In this document: positions 37,701 to 46,366 of the stretch, piece by piece
Numbering within the stretch: the stretch's first letter is position 1
Layout of the letters: every line of letters starts with the position of its first letter
Assembly: GCA_019187405.1 (NCBI GenBank)
Contig: JABAQZ010000033.1
Coordinates: 17,616 to 68,295 of the forward strand
Origin: Ignavibacteria bacterium
GTDB taxonomy: Bacteria > Bacteroidota > Ignavibacteria > Tepidaquicellales > Tepidaquicellaceae
Direction: 5' to 3'
Length of the DNA: 50,680 nt
Made by a program: the position numbers and the translations under genes
Notes under the pieces: generated by a model
The model's input: the letters and a program-made list of their open reading frames with translations, nothing else
Database searches by the model: none
Told to the model about the DNA's origin: nothing

Positions 37701-38066
37701 ATGCAGGAAACAAAAGAATTTATTCCGGGTGTTAGTGAAGACGTAAACATAACAGACAAAGCTGTAAGGGAAGTTAAGAAGATAATGGAAGAGAATAAAA
37801 TTCCCGAAGGTTACGGATTGAGAGTGGGTGTAAAGGGAGGCGGTTGTTCCGGATTCACATATTCACTCGGCTTTGATGCGGAAGAAAGAGCCGGCGATAC
37901 GGTGCTTGAAAAAGACGGGATAAAAATTTTTATAGACATGAAAAGCAGCTTGTATCTCAGCGGAACTGAAATAGATTATACTGACGGTCTGACGGGAAAA
38001 GGTTTTGTATTTAATAATCCGAATGCAGTCAAGACGTGCGGCTGCGGAAGTTCATTCGGAGTCTGA
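37701..38066 (+). CDS. A-type iron-sulfur carrier protein (IscA/ErpA-like)
   Basis: 121 residues. The HesB/IscA fold is marked by GVKGGGCSGFTYSL and the C-terminal CGCGSSFGV, giving the three conserved cysteines (C-x63-C-x-C type spacing). Carries or delivers Fe-S clusters to targets. Placed 27 bp after iscS, forming the regulator-IscS-carrier operon. Confidence 0.93.
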   Translation: MQETKEFIPGVSEDVNITDKAVREVKKIMEENKIPEGYGLRVGVKGGGCSGFTYSLGFDAEERAGDTVLEKDGIKIFIDMKSSLYLSGTEIDYTDGLTGKGFVFNNPNAVKTCGCGSSFGV

Positions 38067-38203
38067 TATGTATTCAGGCATTAAATAGTTTTTAATTATG
38101 ATTGATTTATTTATTTTTGTCGGGTTAAATTCCGGAAAATAATTAAATCAATTTTTATTATTTTAATAAACGGAATAAAAAAATTTAAACAGGAGAAAAT
38201 AAA

Positions 38204-38830
38204 ATGTCTTACGAATGGAAATTCAACAAAAGACCTTATTCGGATGAAGAAGCAAAAGAACTGCTTAAGAATGTGATTGATGCCGAAACAACTGACTGGC
38301 ACTACAATACTCATCACAAAGGTTATGTAACTTTTCTAAACAATATTGAAAAAGAGCTGGAGACTGCTGACAGGAGCAAAGCAAACGGTAATTTCAGTTT
38401 AATAGGCGAGCTAAAAAGAAGGCAGACATGGAATCATGCCGGAGCGCTGCTTCATGACGTGTACTGGGAAGTCATGGGAGGCGACGGAGATATGTCAAAA
38501 GGTCCCGAAATAAAATCGGCAATTGAAAAAAATTTCGGTTCGGCAGACAGTTGGAAAGCGGATTTTAAGGCAACGGCAATTTCTGCAAAGTTATCCGGCT
38601 GGGCAGTGCTGACTTATGACGCTCTTTACAGTCAGAGACTGCTTAATGTTCTCGTTGACGAGCATCATTACGGAGCGATCTGGGGAGGAATACCGCTGAT
38701 CTCATGCGATGTTTTTGAGCATGCATATTATCACAAAGACGGTCCCGGAAGAGCTGCATATATTGATAACTTTCTTGGCAATCTGAACTGGGGAAGAATC
38801 AACGATAGATTTAAAAAATATTGTAAATAA
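38204..38830 (+). CDS. Superoxide dismutase (Fe/Mn family)
   Basis: 208 residues. Converts superoxide to oxygen and hydrogen peroxide. Metal ligands can be placed: His in DWHYNTHHKGYV, His in LLHDVYW, then Asp and His in SCDVFEHAYYHKDGPGRAAY. The usual DVWEHAYY has Phe in place of Trp here, and the segment before it differs from textbook SODs, so the metal choice is open. AGGAG at 38191-38195 serves ATG 38204. It follows the Fe-S cluster genes, in keeping with an oxidative-stress theme, though a 137-bp gap separates them. Confidence 0.88.
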   Translation: MSYEWKFNKRPYSDEEAKELLKNVIDAETTDWHYNTHHKGYVTFLNNIEKELETADRSKANGNFSLIGELKRRQTWNHAGALLHDVYWEVMGGDGDMSKGPEIKSAIEKNFGSADSWKADFKATAISAKLSGWAVLTYDALYSQRLLNVLVDEHHYGAIWGGIPLISCDVFEHAYYHKDGPGRAAYIDNFLGNLNWGRINDRFKKYCK

Positions 38831-38868
38831 TGCATTAAAAACTCCGGAACATTTTTTTAAGGAGAAAA

Positions 38869-38898
38869 ATGTATTTCATAAAAAAATTGGATTATTGA
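38869..38898 (+). other. Possible leader ORF coupled to lipoprotein gene
   Basis: A nine-codon frame starts at ATG 38869 just after AAGGAG and stops at TGA 38896-38898. That stop overlaps the TTG start of the lipoprotein gene (TTGA). The good ribosome site serves this small frame, so the lipoprotein may be translated by coupling. A sequencing error joining the two is an alternative. Confidence 0.35.
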
Positions 38899-39449
38899 AA
38901 AGAACCTTATTCTTTCTTTTGTTTCTGATTCTGATTATCGTATCCTGTAACAAAAAGGACACGGGAGAAAATCAGAATCAGGCTTCAAAAGATTTTTCAT
39001 GGAAATCCGAACTTAAAATATCGGACATCCCTGATATGCCGGTGAAAGGATTCATAAACGGGAAGGAAGTAAAGATCGAATATATTAATTTCGAGAAGTG
39101 GAGAGGAAGCGGCGACAATGTGATTAACTTTGGCGATGTTAAGCCAAAGAACAACTGCGGTTACATCGAAGGCGGAACCACCTTTCACATCATGCATAAG
39201 TCTGGCGAAATAAAATCAGGCGAACTGCTTAAAGCAGGATTCGACCAGAATCTTGACGGTTATATTGCTTATTATGATACTTTGAAAACTGAAATTACCG
39301 AATTTAAATCTGGTATTCCGTGGAACTGCGCTCTTGTAATTACCGAAATGAAAGATGATAAGGTAAAGGGAAAAATTGCAATATGCTTTAAAGATGATTC
39401 CAAAAGCTGGGTTGCCGGAACATTCGAAGCCATTAAATGCAATAATTAA
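38895..39449 (+). CDS. Putative lipoprotein, unknown function
   Basis: 184 residues from TTG 38895. Hydrophobic N-terminus LFFLLFLILIIVSC with a lipobox cysteine at about 18 predicts lipid anchoring. The mature part (about 40-184) is a single domain with aromatic and Gly-rich segments (PVKGFINGKEVKIEYINFEKW, GYIEGGTTFHIMH) and a C-terminal KGKIAICFKDDSKSWVAGTF; no family recognised. Followed 31 bp later by a second lipoprotein gene. Confidence 0.7.
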   Translation: MKRTLFFLLFLILIIVSCNKKDTGENQNQASKDFSWKSELKISDIPDMPVKGFINGKEVKIEYINFEKWRGSGDNVINFGDVKPKNNCGYIEGGTTFHIMHKSGEIKSGELLKAGFDQNLDGYIAYYDTLKTEITEFKSGIPWNCALVITEMKDDKVKGKIAICFKDDSKSWVAGTFEAIKCNN

Positions 39450-39480
39450 TTATCGAATTAAAAAATATTTGAACAACTAA

Positions 39481-40014
39481 ATGAAAAAATCATTTACACT
39501 TTTTATTATCTGCATGATGATTTCTGTTTACGGATGCGGAGACAACAGCGATAAGAAAGAAAATGCGGCTGAAAAGGAAAATCAAAAAACTTTAACCGAA
39601 AATAAAAATGAAACGACCGGTGATCCGGTGGTTACCGAAAATACGGGCGAAACTTCCTCCGGTGAAAATACTGAAAGCAAACAGACCGAAAATGAACTTG
39701 GTATGACTCCCGGTCTTCCAAAAGATTTTCCTCAGGATATACCTCTTCCTCCCAATTCAAAAACATTGGGTTCGATGAGTTCAAGCGAAGGAACGGTTGT
39801 TCCGTTTGAATCTAAGGAAAAAGTTCAGGAGCTGATAAACTTTTACAAAGAAGAGCTGAAGAAAAACGGATTTAAGCTGAACGAAGACGGCCAAAGCGTA
39901 ACTTCCGATAAAGGCGGCATGCTCGGCTGGACAAAAGATAAACGTGAAATCGGAATCGTGCTTGCTTATGACAAAGATAAAGATGCAACATCTCTTGTAA
40001 TAACTTACAAATAA
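39481..40014 (+). CDS. Putative lipoprotein with charged linker, unknown function
   Basis: 177 residues. Signal ending in SVYGCG gives a lipobox cysteine at about 19. Residues 22-75 are low-complexity Glu/Asn/Thr/Lys linker; the C-terminal domain (about 78-177) starts LPKDFPQDIPLPPNSK and resembles small alpha/beta domains of unnamed lipoproteins. Followed by a terminator, so it probably ends the preceding transcript. Confidence 0.7.
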   Translation: MKKSFTLFIICMMISVYGCGDNSDKKENAAEKENQKTLTENKNETTGDPVVTENTGETSSGENTESKQTENELGMTPGLPKDFPQDIPLPPNSKTLGSMSSSEGTVVPFESKEKVQELINFYKEELKKNGFKLNEDGQSVTSDKGGMLGWTKDKREIGIVLAYDKDKDATSLVITYK

Positions 40015-40039
40015 CACGACAAAGATTTTTTAATTAAAG

Positions 40040-40068
40040 CGGCGGATAATTTTTATCTGCCGTTTTTT
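40040..40068 (+). terminator. Rho-independent terminator
   Basis: CGGCGGATAA (40040-40049) pairs with TTATCTGCCG (40053-40062), with one G-T wobble, and is followed by a T run. It closes the lipoprotein unit. Confidence 0.8.
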
Positions 40069-40145
40069 ATTTTAAGATTTGTTTTTAATTGTAATTCATT
40101 CAATTAAATTTTTTTGCTATTATTGTAAAGCGAAGATGAGTATTT

Positions 40146-41147
40146 GTGATAAATAAAGAAGAAATAAACAATATTCTTGTTACAAGAACCGATAATCTCG
40201 GAGATATGATATTGACTTTGCCTTTAATAAGCGAAACAAGAAAAGTTTTTCCCGAAGCGGGAATTTTTTTTATGGTTAAAAAATATACATCGGAAATATT
40301 AAAAGGTTATCCCGGAATTGACGGATTAATAATTGCTGATGATCTCGGCAGCATTTCAGAAAAAATTAAATGCTTCAAAAGTAAAAAAATCGATCTGGCA
40401 ATGAACGTAAAACCAGAATTCAGTTTAGCGCTTGCATTTCTGCTTTCGGGTGTAAAATACAGAATAGGAACCGCCTACAGGTGGTATTCTTTTTTATATA
40501 ACTTGAAAGTACATGAACATCGAAAACATTCGACGAAACATGAATCTGAATACAATCTGAATTTATTAAGGACATTCTTTAACGAATTACAAAATTCCCG
40601 GAGCTTTTATTTCAATTATACCGAAGAAGAAAAAAACAAATTAAACGGAAAATTGTACGGATTAATAGATAGAGATTTTGTCATTATACATCCGGGCAGC
40701 AGAAACTCAGCAAAAGATTTACCTTTGGACATTATGTCTGAATTTTCGGCTAAACTTATGAATGAGCTTCCCGAAATGGATGTTGCAATTACAGGAACCG
40801 GGAATGACAAAATTTCAAACGACTTTATATACGGAAAGCTGAAGGAAAAACATCCTGAAAGAGTTTTTAATTTAACAGACATGCTGGATTTAAGAGAGCT
40901 TATGATATTAATAGATCATTCAAAATTGTTTGTTTCAAATTCCACCGGACCCATTCACATTGCAGGCGCATTAAAAAAAAGTATTGTAGGATTTTATCCT
41001 AACACTGTAACAATGAGCAATGTAAGATGGGGACCATTGAGTGATAATGCAATAATACTGAGACCAACTACCGGAGCTGATGATATGAGCGAAATTTCTT
41101 CCGATGAAATATTAAATGCAGCAGTTAAGCTTATAAAAAAAAATTAA
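40146..41147 (+). CDS. Glycosyltransferase family 9 (heptosyltransferase-like)
   Basis: 333 residues. Starts at GTG 40146; the nearest upstream ATG frame closes at once. The N-terminal domain has ILVTRTDNLGDMILTLPLI, and the C-terminal domain has the donor-site region FVIIHPGSRNSAKDLP and the SNSTGPIHIAGALKK segment, all characteristic of GT9 enzymes such as ADP-heptose:LPS heptosyltransferases. It should work at the inner face of the inner membrane on lipopolysaccharide core. Sugar specificity cannot be told. Confidence 0.9.
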   Translation: MINKEEINNILVTRTDNLGDMILTLPLISETRKVFPEAGIFFMVKKYTSEILKGYPGIDGLIIADDLGSISEKIKCFKSKKIDLAMNVKPEFSLALAFLLSGVKYRIGTAYRWYSFLYNLKVHEHRKHSTKHESEYNLNLLRTFFNELQNSRSFYFNYTEEEKNKLNGKLYGLIDRDFVIIHPGSRNSAKDLPLDIMSEFSAKLMNELPEMDVAITGTGNDKISNDFIYGKLKEKHPERVFNLTDMLDLRELMILIDHSKLFVSNSTGPIHIAGALKKSIVGFYPNTVTMSNVRWGPLSDNAIILRPTTGADDMSEISSDEILNAAVKLIKKN

Positions 41148-41184
41148 CGGAACTAAAAATTCTAATTCAAGTTTAAACTACATA

Positions 41185-42024
41185 ATGAAAACAATCAAAA
41201 TGAATAAAACAATTTTAATCTTCGCAACTGTATTATTATTTTATTCCGGAAATCTGTATTCATCCGATTCCACAACTTCAAAAGATTTCAGAAAAATTCA
41301 GCAGAATGCTTTCAAACCGGGTGAAAAGCTTACGTTTGAAATTAATTACGGATTTGTTACCGCTGGTGAAGCGATCATGGAAATTGCTCCCGTGATTCAA
41401 ACTATTAACGGACGAAAATGTTATGACATCACTTTCACGGTAAATTCTTCTTCCAGTTTTGAATGGGTTTACAAAGTAAAAGATTTTTACAGAACCTATG
41501 TGGATGTTGAAGGTCTGTTTCCGTGGAGATTTGAACAGCATATAAAAGAAGGAAATTATCAGCGGGATTTTGAGGCGATTTTTGACCAGCAGAATTTAAA
41601 AGCAAAAACTTTTACGGGTGAGAAAGAACCCAAAAAATTCGAAGGAGAATTTGACATTCCTCAATATACGCAAGATGCAATGAGCGCCTTTTATTTTGCA
41701 AGAACGATTGATTTCGGAAAAATGAAGGAAGGCGATAAAGTTATGCTGCAGAATTTTTATAAAGACAAAACTTATCCTCTGGATGTAAAATATTTGGGTA
41801 AAGAAACAATAGAAGTAGCGGCAGGAGAATTTAGATGCATAAAGCTCGAACCACTGGTTCAGCAAGGCGGATTATTTAAAAGCGAAGGTTCGATAATAGT
41901 CTGGCTGACTGATGATGATAGAAGGATGCCTGTTAAAGTAAAAACGCAGGTTATTATAGGTTCTATAGATGCGGATCTTAGTTCTTACAGCGGACTTGCA
42001 GGACCGCTTAATTCCAAAAAATAA
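41185..42024 (+). CDS. DUF3108-family exported protein
   Basis: 279 residues. Signal peptide (TILIFATVLLFYSGNLYSS) and the family's hallmark opening FKPGEKLTFEINYGFVTAGEAIMEI; strands such as YRTYVDVEGLFPWRFEQ and EVAAGEFRCIKLEP follow. DUF3108 proteins are periplasmic beta-rich proteins of unknown function, often near envelope genes. It lies 37 bp after the glycosyltransferase on the same strand, consistent with an envelope role. Confidence 0.88.
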   Translation: MKTIKMNKTILIFATVLLFYSGNLYSSDSTTSKDFRKIQQNAFKPGEKLTFEINYGFVTAGEAIMEIAPVIQTINGRKCYDITFTVNSSSSFEWVYKVKDFYRTYVDVEGLFPWRFEQHIKEGNYQRDFEAIFDQQNLKAKTFTGEKEPKKFEGEFDIPQYTQDAMSAFYFARTIDFGKMKEGDKVMLQNFYKDKTYPLDVKYLGKETIEVAAGEFRCIKLEPLVQQGGLFKSEGSIIVWLTDDDRRMPVKVKTQVIIGSIDADLSSYSGLAGPLNSKK

Positions 42025-42098
42025 ACAGCCGGTATTATTAAAAATTTTTCGCGTAATATCTGTCGGCAAATTTGAATTAACCTGATTCCATTTCAAAA

Positions 42099-42830
42099 GT
42101 GAAAATCTCCGAATTATTTTTTTCGATTCAGGGCGAAGGCAAAAGATCTGGTCTGCCATCTTTTTTCATCAGAACAAATCATTGCAATCTCAGATGCAGA
42201 TTCTCCGGAGGTAATTTGTGCGATACGGCATACACCAGTTGGTTTCCGGATGACAAAAATAATTTAGGCGAGGCTGATATTTCTGAGGTTATTGGAGATT
42301 ACAAAAAATATTTTTCCAAGGATATCGTGATTACGGGCGGCGAGCCTGCGATGTATGGAGATGAAATTGAAAAGTTGTGTATGGGTTTAAAGCAATTGAA
42401 TCCGGAATGTTTCATTACATTGGAAACCAACGGTACTTATTCGGGAGATTTTTTAAAACTCATTGATTTAATCAGCATCAGTCCGAAGCTGAAGTCGTCT
42501 GTTCCGTTTGAAACGGAATTTGAAAAAATGCATGAGAGAAACAGAATTAATGTGAATGCTTTAATGGAGATATGCAGACTAAGTGAAAATAAAATATGCG
42601 ATGTTCAGTGGAAGTTTGTTTTTACCGGAGATGATGATATAAACGAAATTTCTAAATTGCAGAAAACCATTGGTTTTAAAAACGAAGATGTTTATCTCAT
42701 GCCGGAAGGTATTACCAAAAAGGAAATCGATTCAAAAAGACTTCGGGTCATTGAAGTTTGTCTAAAAAATAATTTCAATTTTACAGACAGGCTGCACATA
42801 CTTGCCTGGGGAAATAAAAGAGGTATTTAA
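42099..42830 (+). CDS. queE: 7-carboxy-7-deazaguanine synthase (radical SAM)
   Basis: 243 residues, start GTG 42099. Makes CDG in queuosine/7-deazaguanine synthesis. SIQGEGKRSGLPSFFIRTN, the GGEP motif in ITGGEPAMYG and FITLETNGTYSG identify QueE. The cluster motif is C29-x3-C33-x7-C41 (CNLRCRFSGGNLCDTAYTSW), longer than the CX3CX2C of most radical SAM enzymes. It converges with the PAP2 gene, with which it overlaps by four bases. No other queuosine gene is in the window. Confidence 0.9.
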   Translation: MKISELFFSIQGEGKRSGLPSFFIRTNHCNLRCRFSGGNLCDTAYTSWFPDDKNNLGEADISEVIGDYKKYFSKDIVITGGEPAMYGDEIEKLCMGLKQLNPECFITLETNGTYSGDFLKLIDLISISPKLKSSVPFETEFEKMHERNRINVNALMEICRLSENKICDVQWKFVFTGDDDINEISKLQKTIGFKNEDVYLMPEGITKKEIDSKRLRVIEVCLKNNFNFTDRLHILAWGNKRGI

Positions 42831-43669
42831 AAATTCAGAGTGTAGTTTAAATTTCCCGATACCCCGTTGAAACTGAAATCAACTTTTGATTTCTTTAAAA
42901 CTGGTTTGGATGAATTAACAAAAAAACTGTTGATTAAATCTGCTGCTATGACTGAAGCAAGAAAAACGGATGTATTTATTCCTCCGCTGAAGCTGTCCGT
43001 TCTTTCGCTTTGATTGAATAAATCATTCTTTGCTTCAATGATCGGTTTCCTTAACGAAAATATCAATGCGGAGCATCCCGCTCCTATAAGCATTCCGGCA
43101 AACACGTCGCTCGGATAATGAACTCCCCAATAAATTCTGCCGAGAGATACAACGGTTGCATAAGTATATAAACCGGCTATTAAAAATGCATTATCGGGAT
43201 ATCTTAAAGTAAGAGAAGTTGCAATTGTAAATGATTCGGATGAATGTCCAGAAGGGAATGAATAAGAACCGGTTACAGAATTAGTATCGGAAAGTTTCAC
43301 GTTGTTAAGTGTTCTGAATGGTCTATCTCTTTTTATTAAAAATTTTAATCCCTGAGTTACAGAAACATTTGTGATTTCCGAAAGCAACAGCAGAATAGAC
43401 GAGCTTTCGTCGTAATGATTGTCATTGATTCTTGCTGCAATATACATGCCGGCAGGTGCTGCAATGGAAACAGGGTTTATGGATTCGTTGGTGATATTAA
43501 TCAGCGAGTTAATAAAACTGCTTTCGATGTTATTAAAAGCTCTGAATATTTTAACATCGGCGCTTCTTTCATTATATTTTGTCGGATCACGTTTAGTTTT
43601 GTATCTATGCTGAGCAATGCCGTCAGCAAAATGCAGTAAAAATAAAAATGAGAGAAGAAAATATTTCAT
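42827..43669 (-). CDS. PAP2-family phosphatase
   Basis: 280 residues with a signal peptide (YFLLSFLFLLHFADGIAQ). The three PAP2 active-site blocks are present: KFLIKRDRPFR, the PSGH motif in YSFPSGHSSES, and GRIYWGVHYPSDVFAG. The family dephosphorylates lipid phosphates (phosphatidate, undecaprenyl diphosphate and others). A second hydrophobic region surrounds the active site. The start ATG (43667-43669) overlaps the stop of the upstream PLP enzyme gene by one base (TGATG), so it is likely translationally coupled to the cysteine genes. Confidence 0.9.
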   Translation of the reverse strand: MKYFLLSFLFLLHFADGIAQHRYKTKRDPTKYNERSADVKIFRAFNNIESSFINSLINITNESINPVSIAAPAGMYIAARINDNHYDESSSILLLLSEITNVSVTQGLKFLIKRDRPFRTLNNVKLSDTNSVTGSYSFPSGHSSESFTIATSLTLRYPDNAFLIAGLYTYATVVSLGRIYWGVHYPSDVFAGMLIGAGCSALIFSLRKPIIEAKNDLFNQSERTDSFSGGINTSVFLASVIAADLINSFFVNSSKPVLKKSKVDFSFNGVSGNLNYTLNF

Positions 43670-44808
43670 CAGACTTTTATTAATGCACCGGCAATGTCCT
43701 CGATAAGATCTTCTTTATCTTCAATACCGACAGAAAGTCTTACAAGTCCATCCGTCAAACCAAATTTATCTCTAAGTTCTTTTGGTACGCTGCCGTGTGT
43801 CATGGAGACAGGATGGCAGACAAGCGATTCGACTCCGCCAAGCGATTCTGCAATCTGAAAAATATTAAGAGCGTTGCAGAATTTTACGGCATTATCAAAT
43901 GATCCAAGTTCAATTGAAATAATACCACCGAAACCTTTCATCTGTGAAACAGCAAGGTCATATTGTGGATGGGTTTTTGAACCGGGATAATAAACTTTGT
44001 TAATTTTTTTATTTCCGCTTAAAACTTCACAAATGGCAGCAGCATTTTCATTGTGCGCTTTCATTCTTTGTGAAAGAGTTTTAGTCGATCGTAAAATAAG
44101 CCAGCAGTCAAAAGGTGATGGAACGGATCCAATTGAATTCTGAAGGAACTTAATTTTATCGGATATTTCTGTATTTGAAGTTATAAGACATCCGCCGATT
44201 ACGTCGCTGTGTCCGTTGATGTATTTTGTTGTGCTGTGAAGTACAATATCAATTCCGAAATCGAGCGGATTCTGGAAATACGGACTCATGAAAGTATTGT
44301 CAACACATGTTATGATTTTTTTTGATACTGCAAATTCACCCAGTCTCTTCAGGTCTGTAATGTTAAGCATAGGATTGGTAGGAGTTTCCACATAGATAAA
44401 CTTGGTATTGCTTTTAACTGCATTTTTCAATTTATCGAAATCGGATGAATCGACATAATCGAATTCCAGTCCGAAGTTTTTGATGACCTGTTCATACAGT
44501 CTGTATGTTCCGCCGTAAACATTATCTGTACAGAGAATGTGATCTCCGGGTTTAAACAGGTTAATTACAGTTTGTACTGCTGCCATACCTGAAGAAAAGC
44601 AGTAGCCATATTTACCGTTTTCCAAAGAAGCAAGATTAGCTTCGAGAGCAAGCCGGGTAGGATTGATAGTTCTTCCGTAATCAAATCCCTTTGTTTCGCC
44701 GAGCTTCTCATTTGAGTAAGTAGATGTTTGAAATATCGGGGTTATAACTGCGCCGGTAGTTTTTTCAGGATGTTGTCCGGCGTGAATTTGTTTGGTGGAA
44801 AATTTCAT
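43669..44808 (-). CDS. Cystathionine gamma-lyase/gamma-synthase family PLP enzyme
   Basis: 379 residues. A Cys/Met metabolism PLP enzyme: YGRTINPTRLALEANLASLE, the phosphate-binding SSGMAAV, ETPTNPMLNITDL, and the PLP lysine in LHSTTKYINGHSDVIGG. Its neighbour makes cystathionine from homocysteine and serine, so cleavage of cystathionine to cysteine (gamma-lyase) is the likely job; gamma-synthase cannot be excluded by eye. Second gene of a CBS-CGL-PAP2 unit. Confidence 0.92.
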   Translation of the reverse strand: MKFSTKQIHAGQHPEKTTGAVITPIFQTSTYSNEKLGETKGFDYGRTINPTRLALEANLASLENGKYGYCFSSGMAAVQTVINLFKPGDHILCTDNVYGGTYRLYEQVIKNFGLEFDYVDSSDFDKLKNAVKSNTKFIYVETPTNPMLNITDLKRLGEFAVSKKIITCVDNTFMSPYFQNPLDFGIDIVLHSTTKYINGHSDVIGGCLITSNTEISDKIKFLQNSIGSVPSPFDCWLILRSTKTLSQRMKAHNENAAAICEVLSGNKKINKVYYPGSKTHPQYDLAVSQMKGFGGIISIELGSFDNAVKFCNALNIFQIAESLGGVESLVCHPVSMTHGSVPKELRDKFGLTDGLVRLSVGIEDKEDLIEDIAGALIKV

Positions 44809-44856
44809 TTGATTTATAATAAAAATTTTTAAAAAGGAAAAACAATAATTTCAACT

Positions 44857-46221
44857 TTATCTTTGAATAAAATCCAGAACATCATATCGCGTAAGAATGC
44901 CTTTAATTTCACCATGCTGGGAAACAAGCAGAGTGCTGTCTTTCTGTAGCATTTCAAGAGTCTCTGGAAACTTTGTATTAAAATCGACAATTGGTAATTT
45001 TTTATCCATTACATGTTTTACTTCTTTGCCGGAAACATTTCTATCGTTTACTATTTTCTCAATTACATTTCCTTCGACAATCGATCCTACACAATCCGAA
45101 CCGTCAATGACAGGAAGAGTAGATAAGTTATATTTGTCCATTAACTCAAGCGCTTCAAAAAGCTTGTCAGTGCTTTTAGCAGAAATTAGTCCCGGTACAC
45201 CGGAAGTTTTTTTTGTAAGAAAAACCTGTCCCGTAGTAATGTGTCCGGAATTCATCAGCCGTTTTTCTCTCAGCCATTCGTCGGAATGATACTTTGACAA
45301 ATATCTTTCACCGGTATCACAAACTGTGAATACTATCACGGCATTTTCATCAAGTTGTTTTGCAATTTCAATCGCTGCAAAGGCAATTGTTCCAGTAGAT
45401 CCGCCGCAAAAGATTCCTTCTTCTTTTGAGAGTCTTTTGCACATCTCCACCGAATCAAGATCATTTACATTTAAGATCTCATCAATGTACTGAAACTGAA
45501 CATTTTCAACCATTATGTCCTGTCCTATACCTTCAATAAGGTATGGTATCGGTTCAGGCGTATTGCCAGTTTCTTTAACCACTTTAAAAATAGAACCGTA
45601 AGGATCAGCGCCGATAATTTTAACGTTCGGATTTTTTTCTTTTAAATATTTACCGGTGCCTGAAATCGTGCCTCCTGTACCGACTCCAGCCACAAAATGA
45701 GTAACTTTGCCTTCAGTATCTTCCCATATTTCCGGACCGGTTGTTTTGTAATGAGCTTCCGGATTATAAGGATTAACATACTGGTATAAGAACAATGAAT
45801 TTGGAATTTCCTTAGCAAGTCTTTCGGCGACGGTAACATAATGGTCGGGGTCGCCGCTCTTTGCTGTCATAGGCTGGATTACGACTTCAGCTCCGAGTGC
45901 TTTTAGATAATTATTTTTTTCTTTGGAAGCTTTTTCAGTCATTACAAAAATCGATTTATATCCCTTCAATGCCGCAACGAGAGCTAAACCAATTCCCGTG
46001 TTTCCGCTTGTAGCTTCGATAATCGTATCACCCGGTTTGAGTTTTCCTTCTCTTTCTGCTGCTTCAATCATGTTCAGTCCTATCCTGTCTTTTACGCTTC
46101 CTCCGGGATTATGAGATTCCATCTTTGCAAGAATTATCGGTTTGAGGCCCTTTGAAATTTTGTTAAGTTTTACAAGAGGGGTTCTTCCGATCAGTTCAAG
46201 TACGCTGTTGTAGTATTTCAT
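44857..46221 (-). CDS. Cystathionine beta-synthase with C-terminal CBS pair
   Basis: 454 residues. The PLP fold-type II domain (about 1-325) has the lysine in NPGGSVKDRIGLNM, the ATSGNTGIGLA loop and the GTGGTISGTGKYL phosphate site. A pair of CBS domains follows (about 335-454, KSTDKLFEALELMDKYN... and DFNTKFPETLEMLQKDS), as in cystathionine beta-synthase and unlike plain cysteine synthase, which lacks them. It should condense serine with homocysteine, starting reverse transsulfuration with the next gene. It has no heme-binding extension. Confidence 0.92.
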   Translation of the reverse strand: MKYYNSVLELIGRTPLVKLNKISKGLKPIILAKMESHNPGGSVKDRIGLNMIEAAEREGKLKPGDTIIEATSGNTGIGLALVAALKGYKSIFVMTEKASKEKNNYLKALGAEVVIQPMTAKSGDPDHYVTVAERLAKEIPNSLFLYQYVNPYNPEAHYKTTGPEIWEDTEGKVTHFVAGVGTGGTISGTGKYLKEKNPNVKIIGADPYGSIFKVVKETGNTPEPIPYLIEGIGQDIMVENVQFQYIDEILNVNDLDSVEMCKRLSKEEGIFCGGSTGTIAFAAIEIAKQLDENAVIVFTVCDTGERYLSKYHSDEWLREKRLMNSGHITTGQVFLTKKTSGVPGLISAKSTDKLFEALELMDKYNLSTLPVIDGSDCVGSIVEGNVIEKIVNDRNVSGKEVKHVMDKKLPIVDFNTKFPETLEMLQKDSTLLVSQHGEIKGILTRYDVLDFIQR

Positions 46222-46366
46222 TATATATAAAAAAAATTATTAATTAGAAAAGACAAAAAGAAATTTCTCAGCATTACATTGCATTAAACATTTGTAAAAA
46301 ATTTGTTTAATCAGTTTACACATTGCTTTTGCATGACGGGAAAATATTTTTCAATTCCTGATTTAA

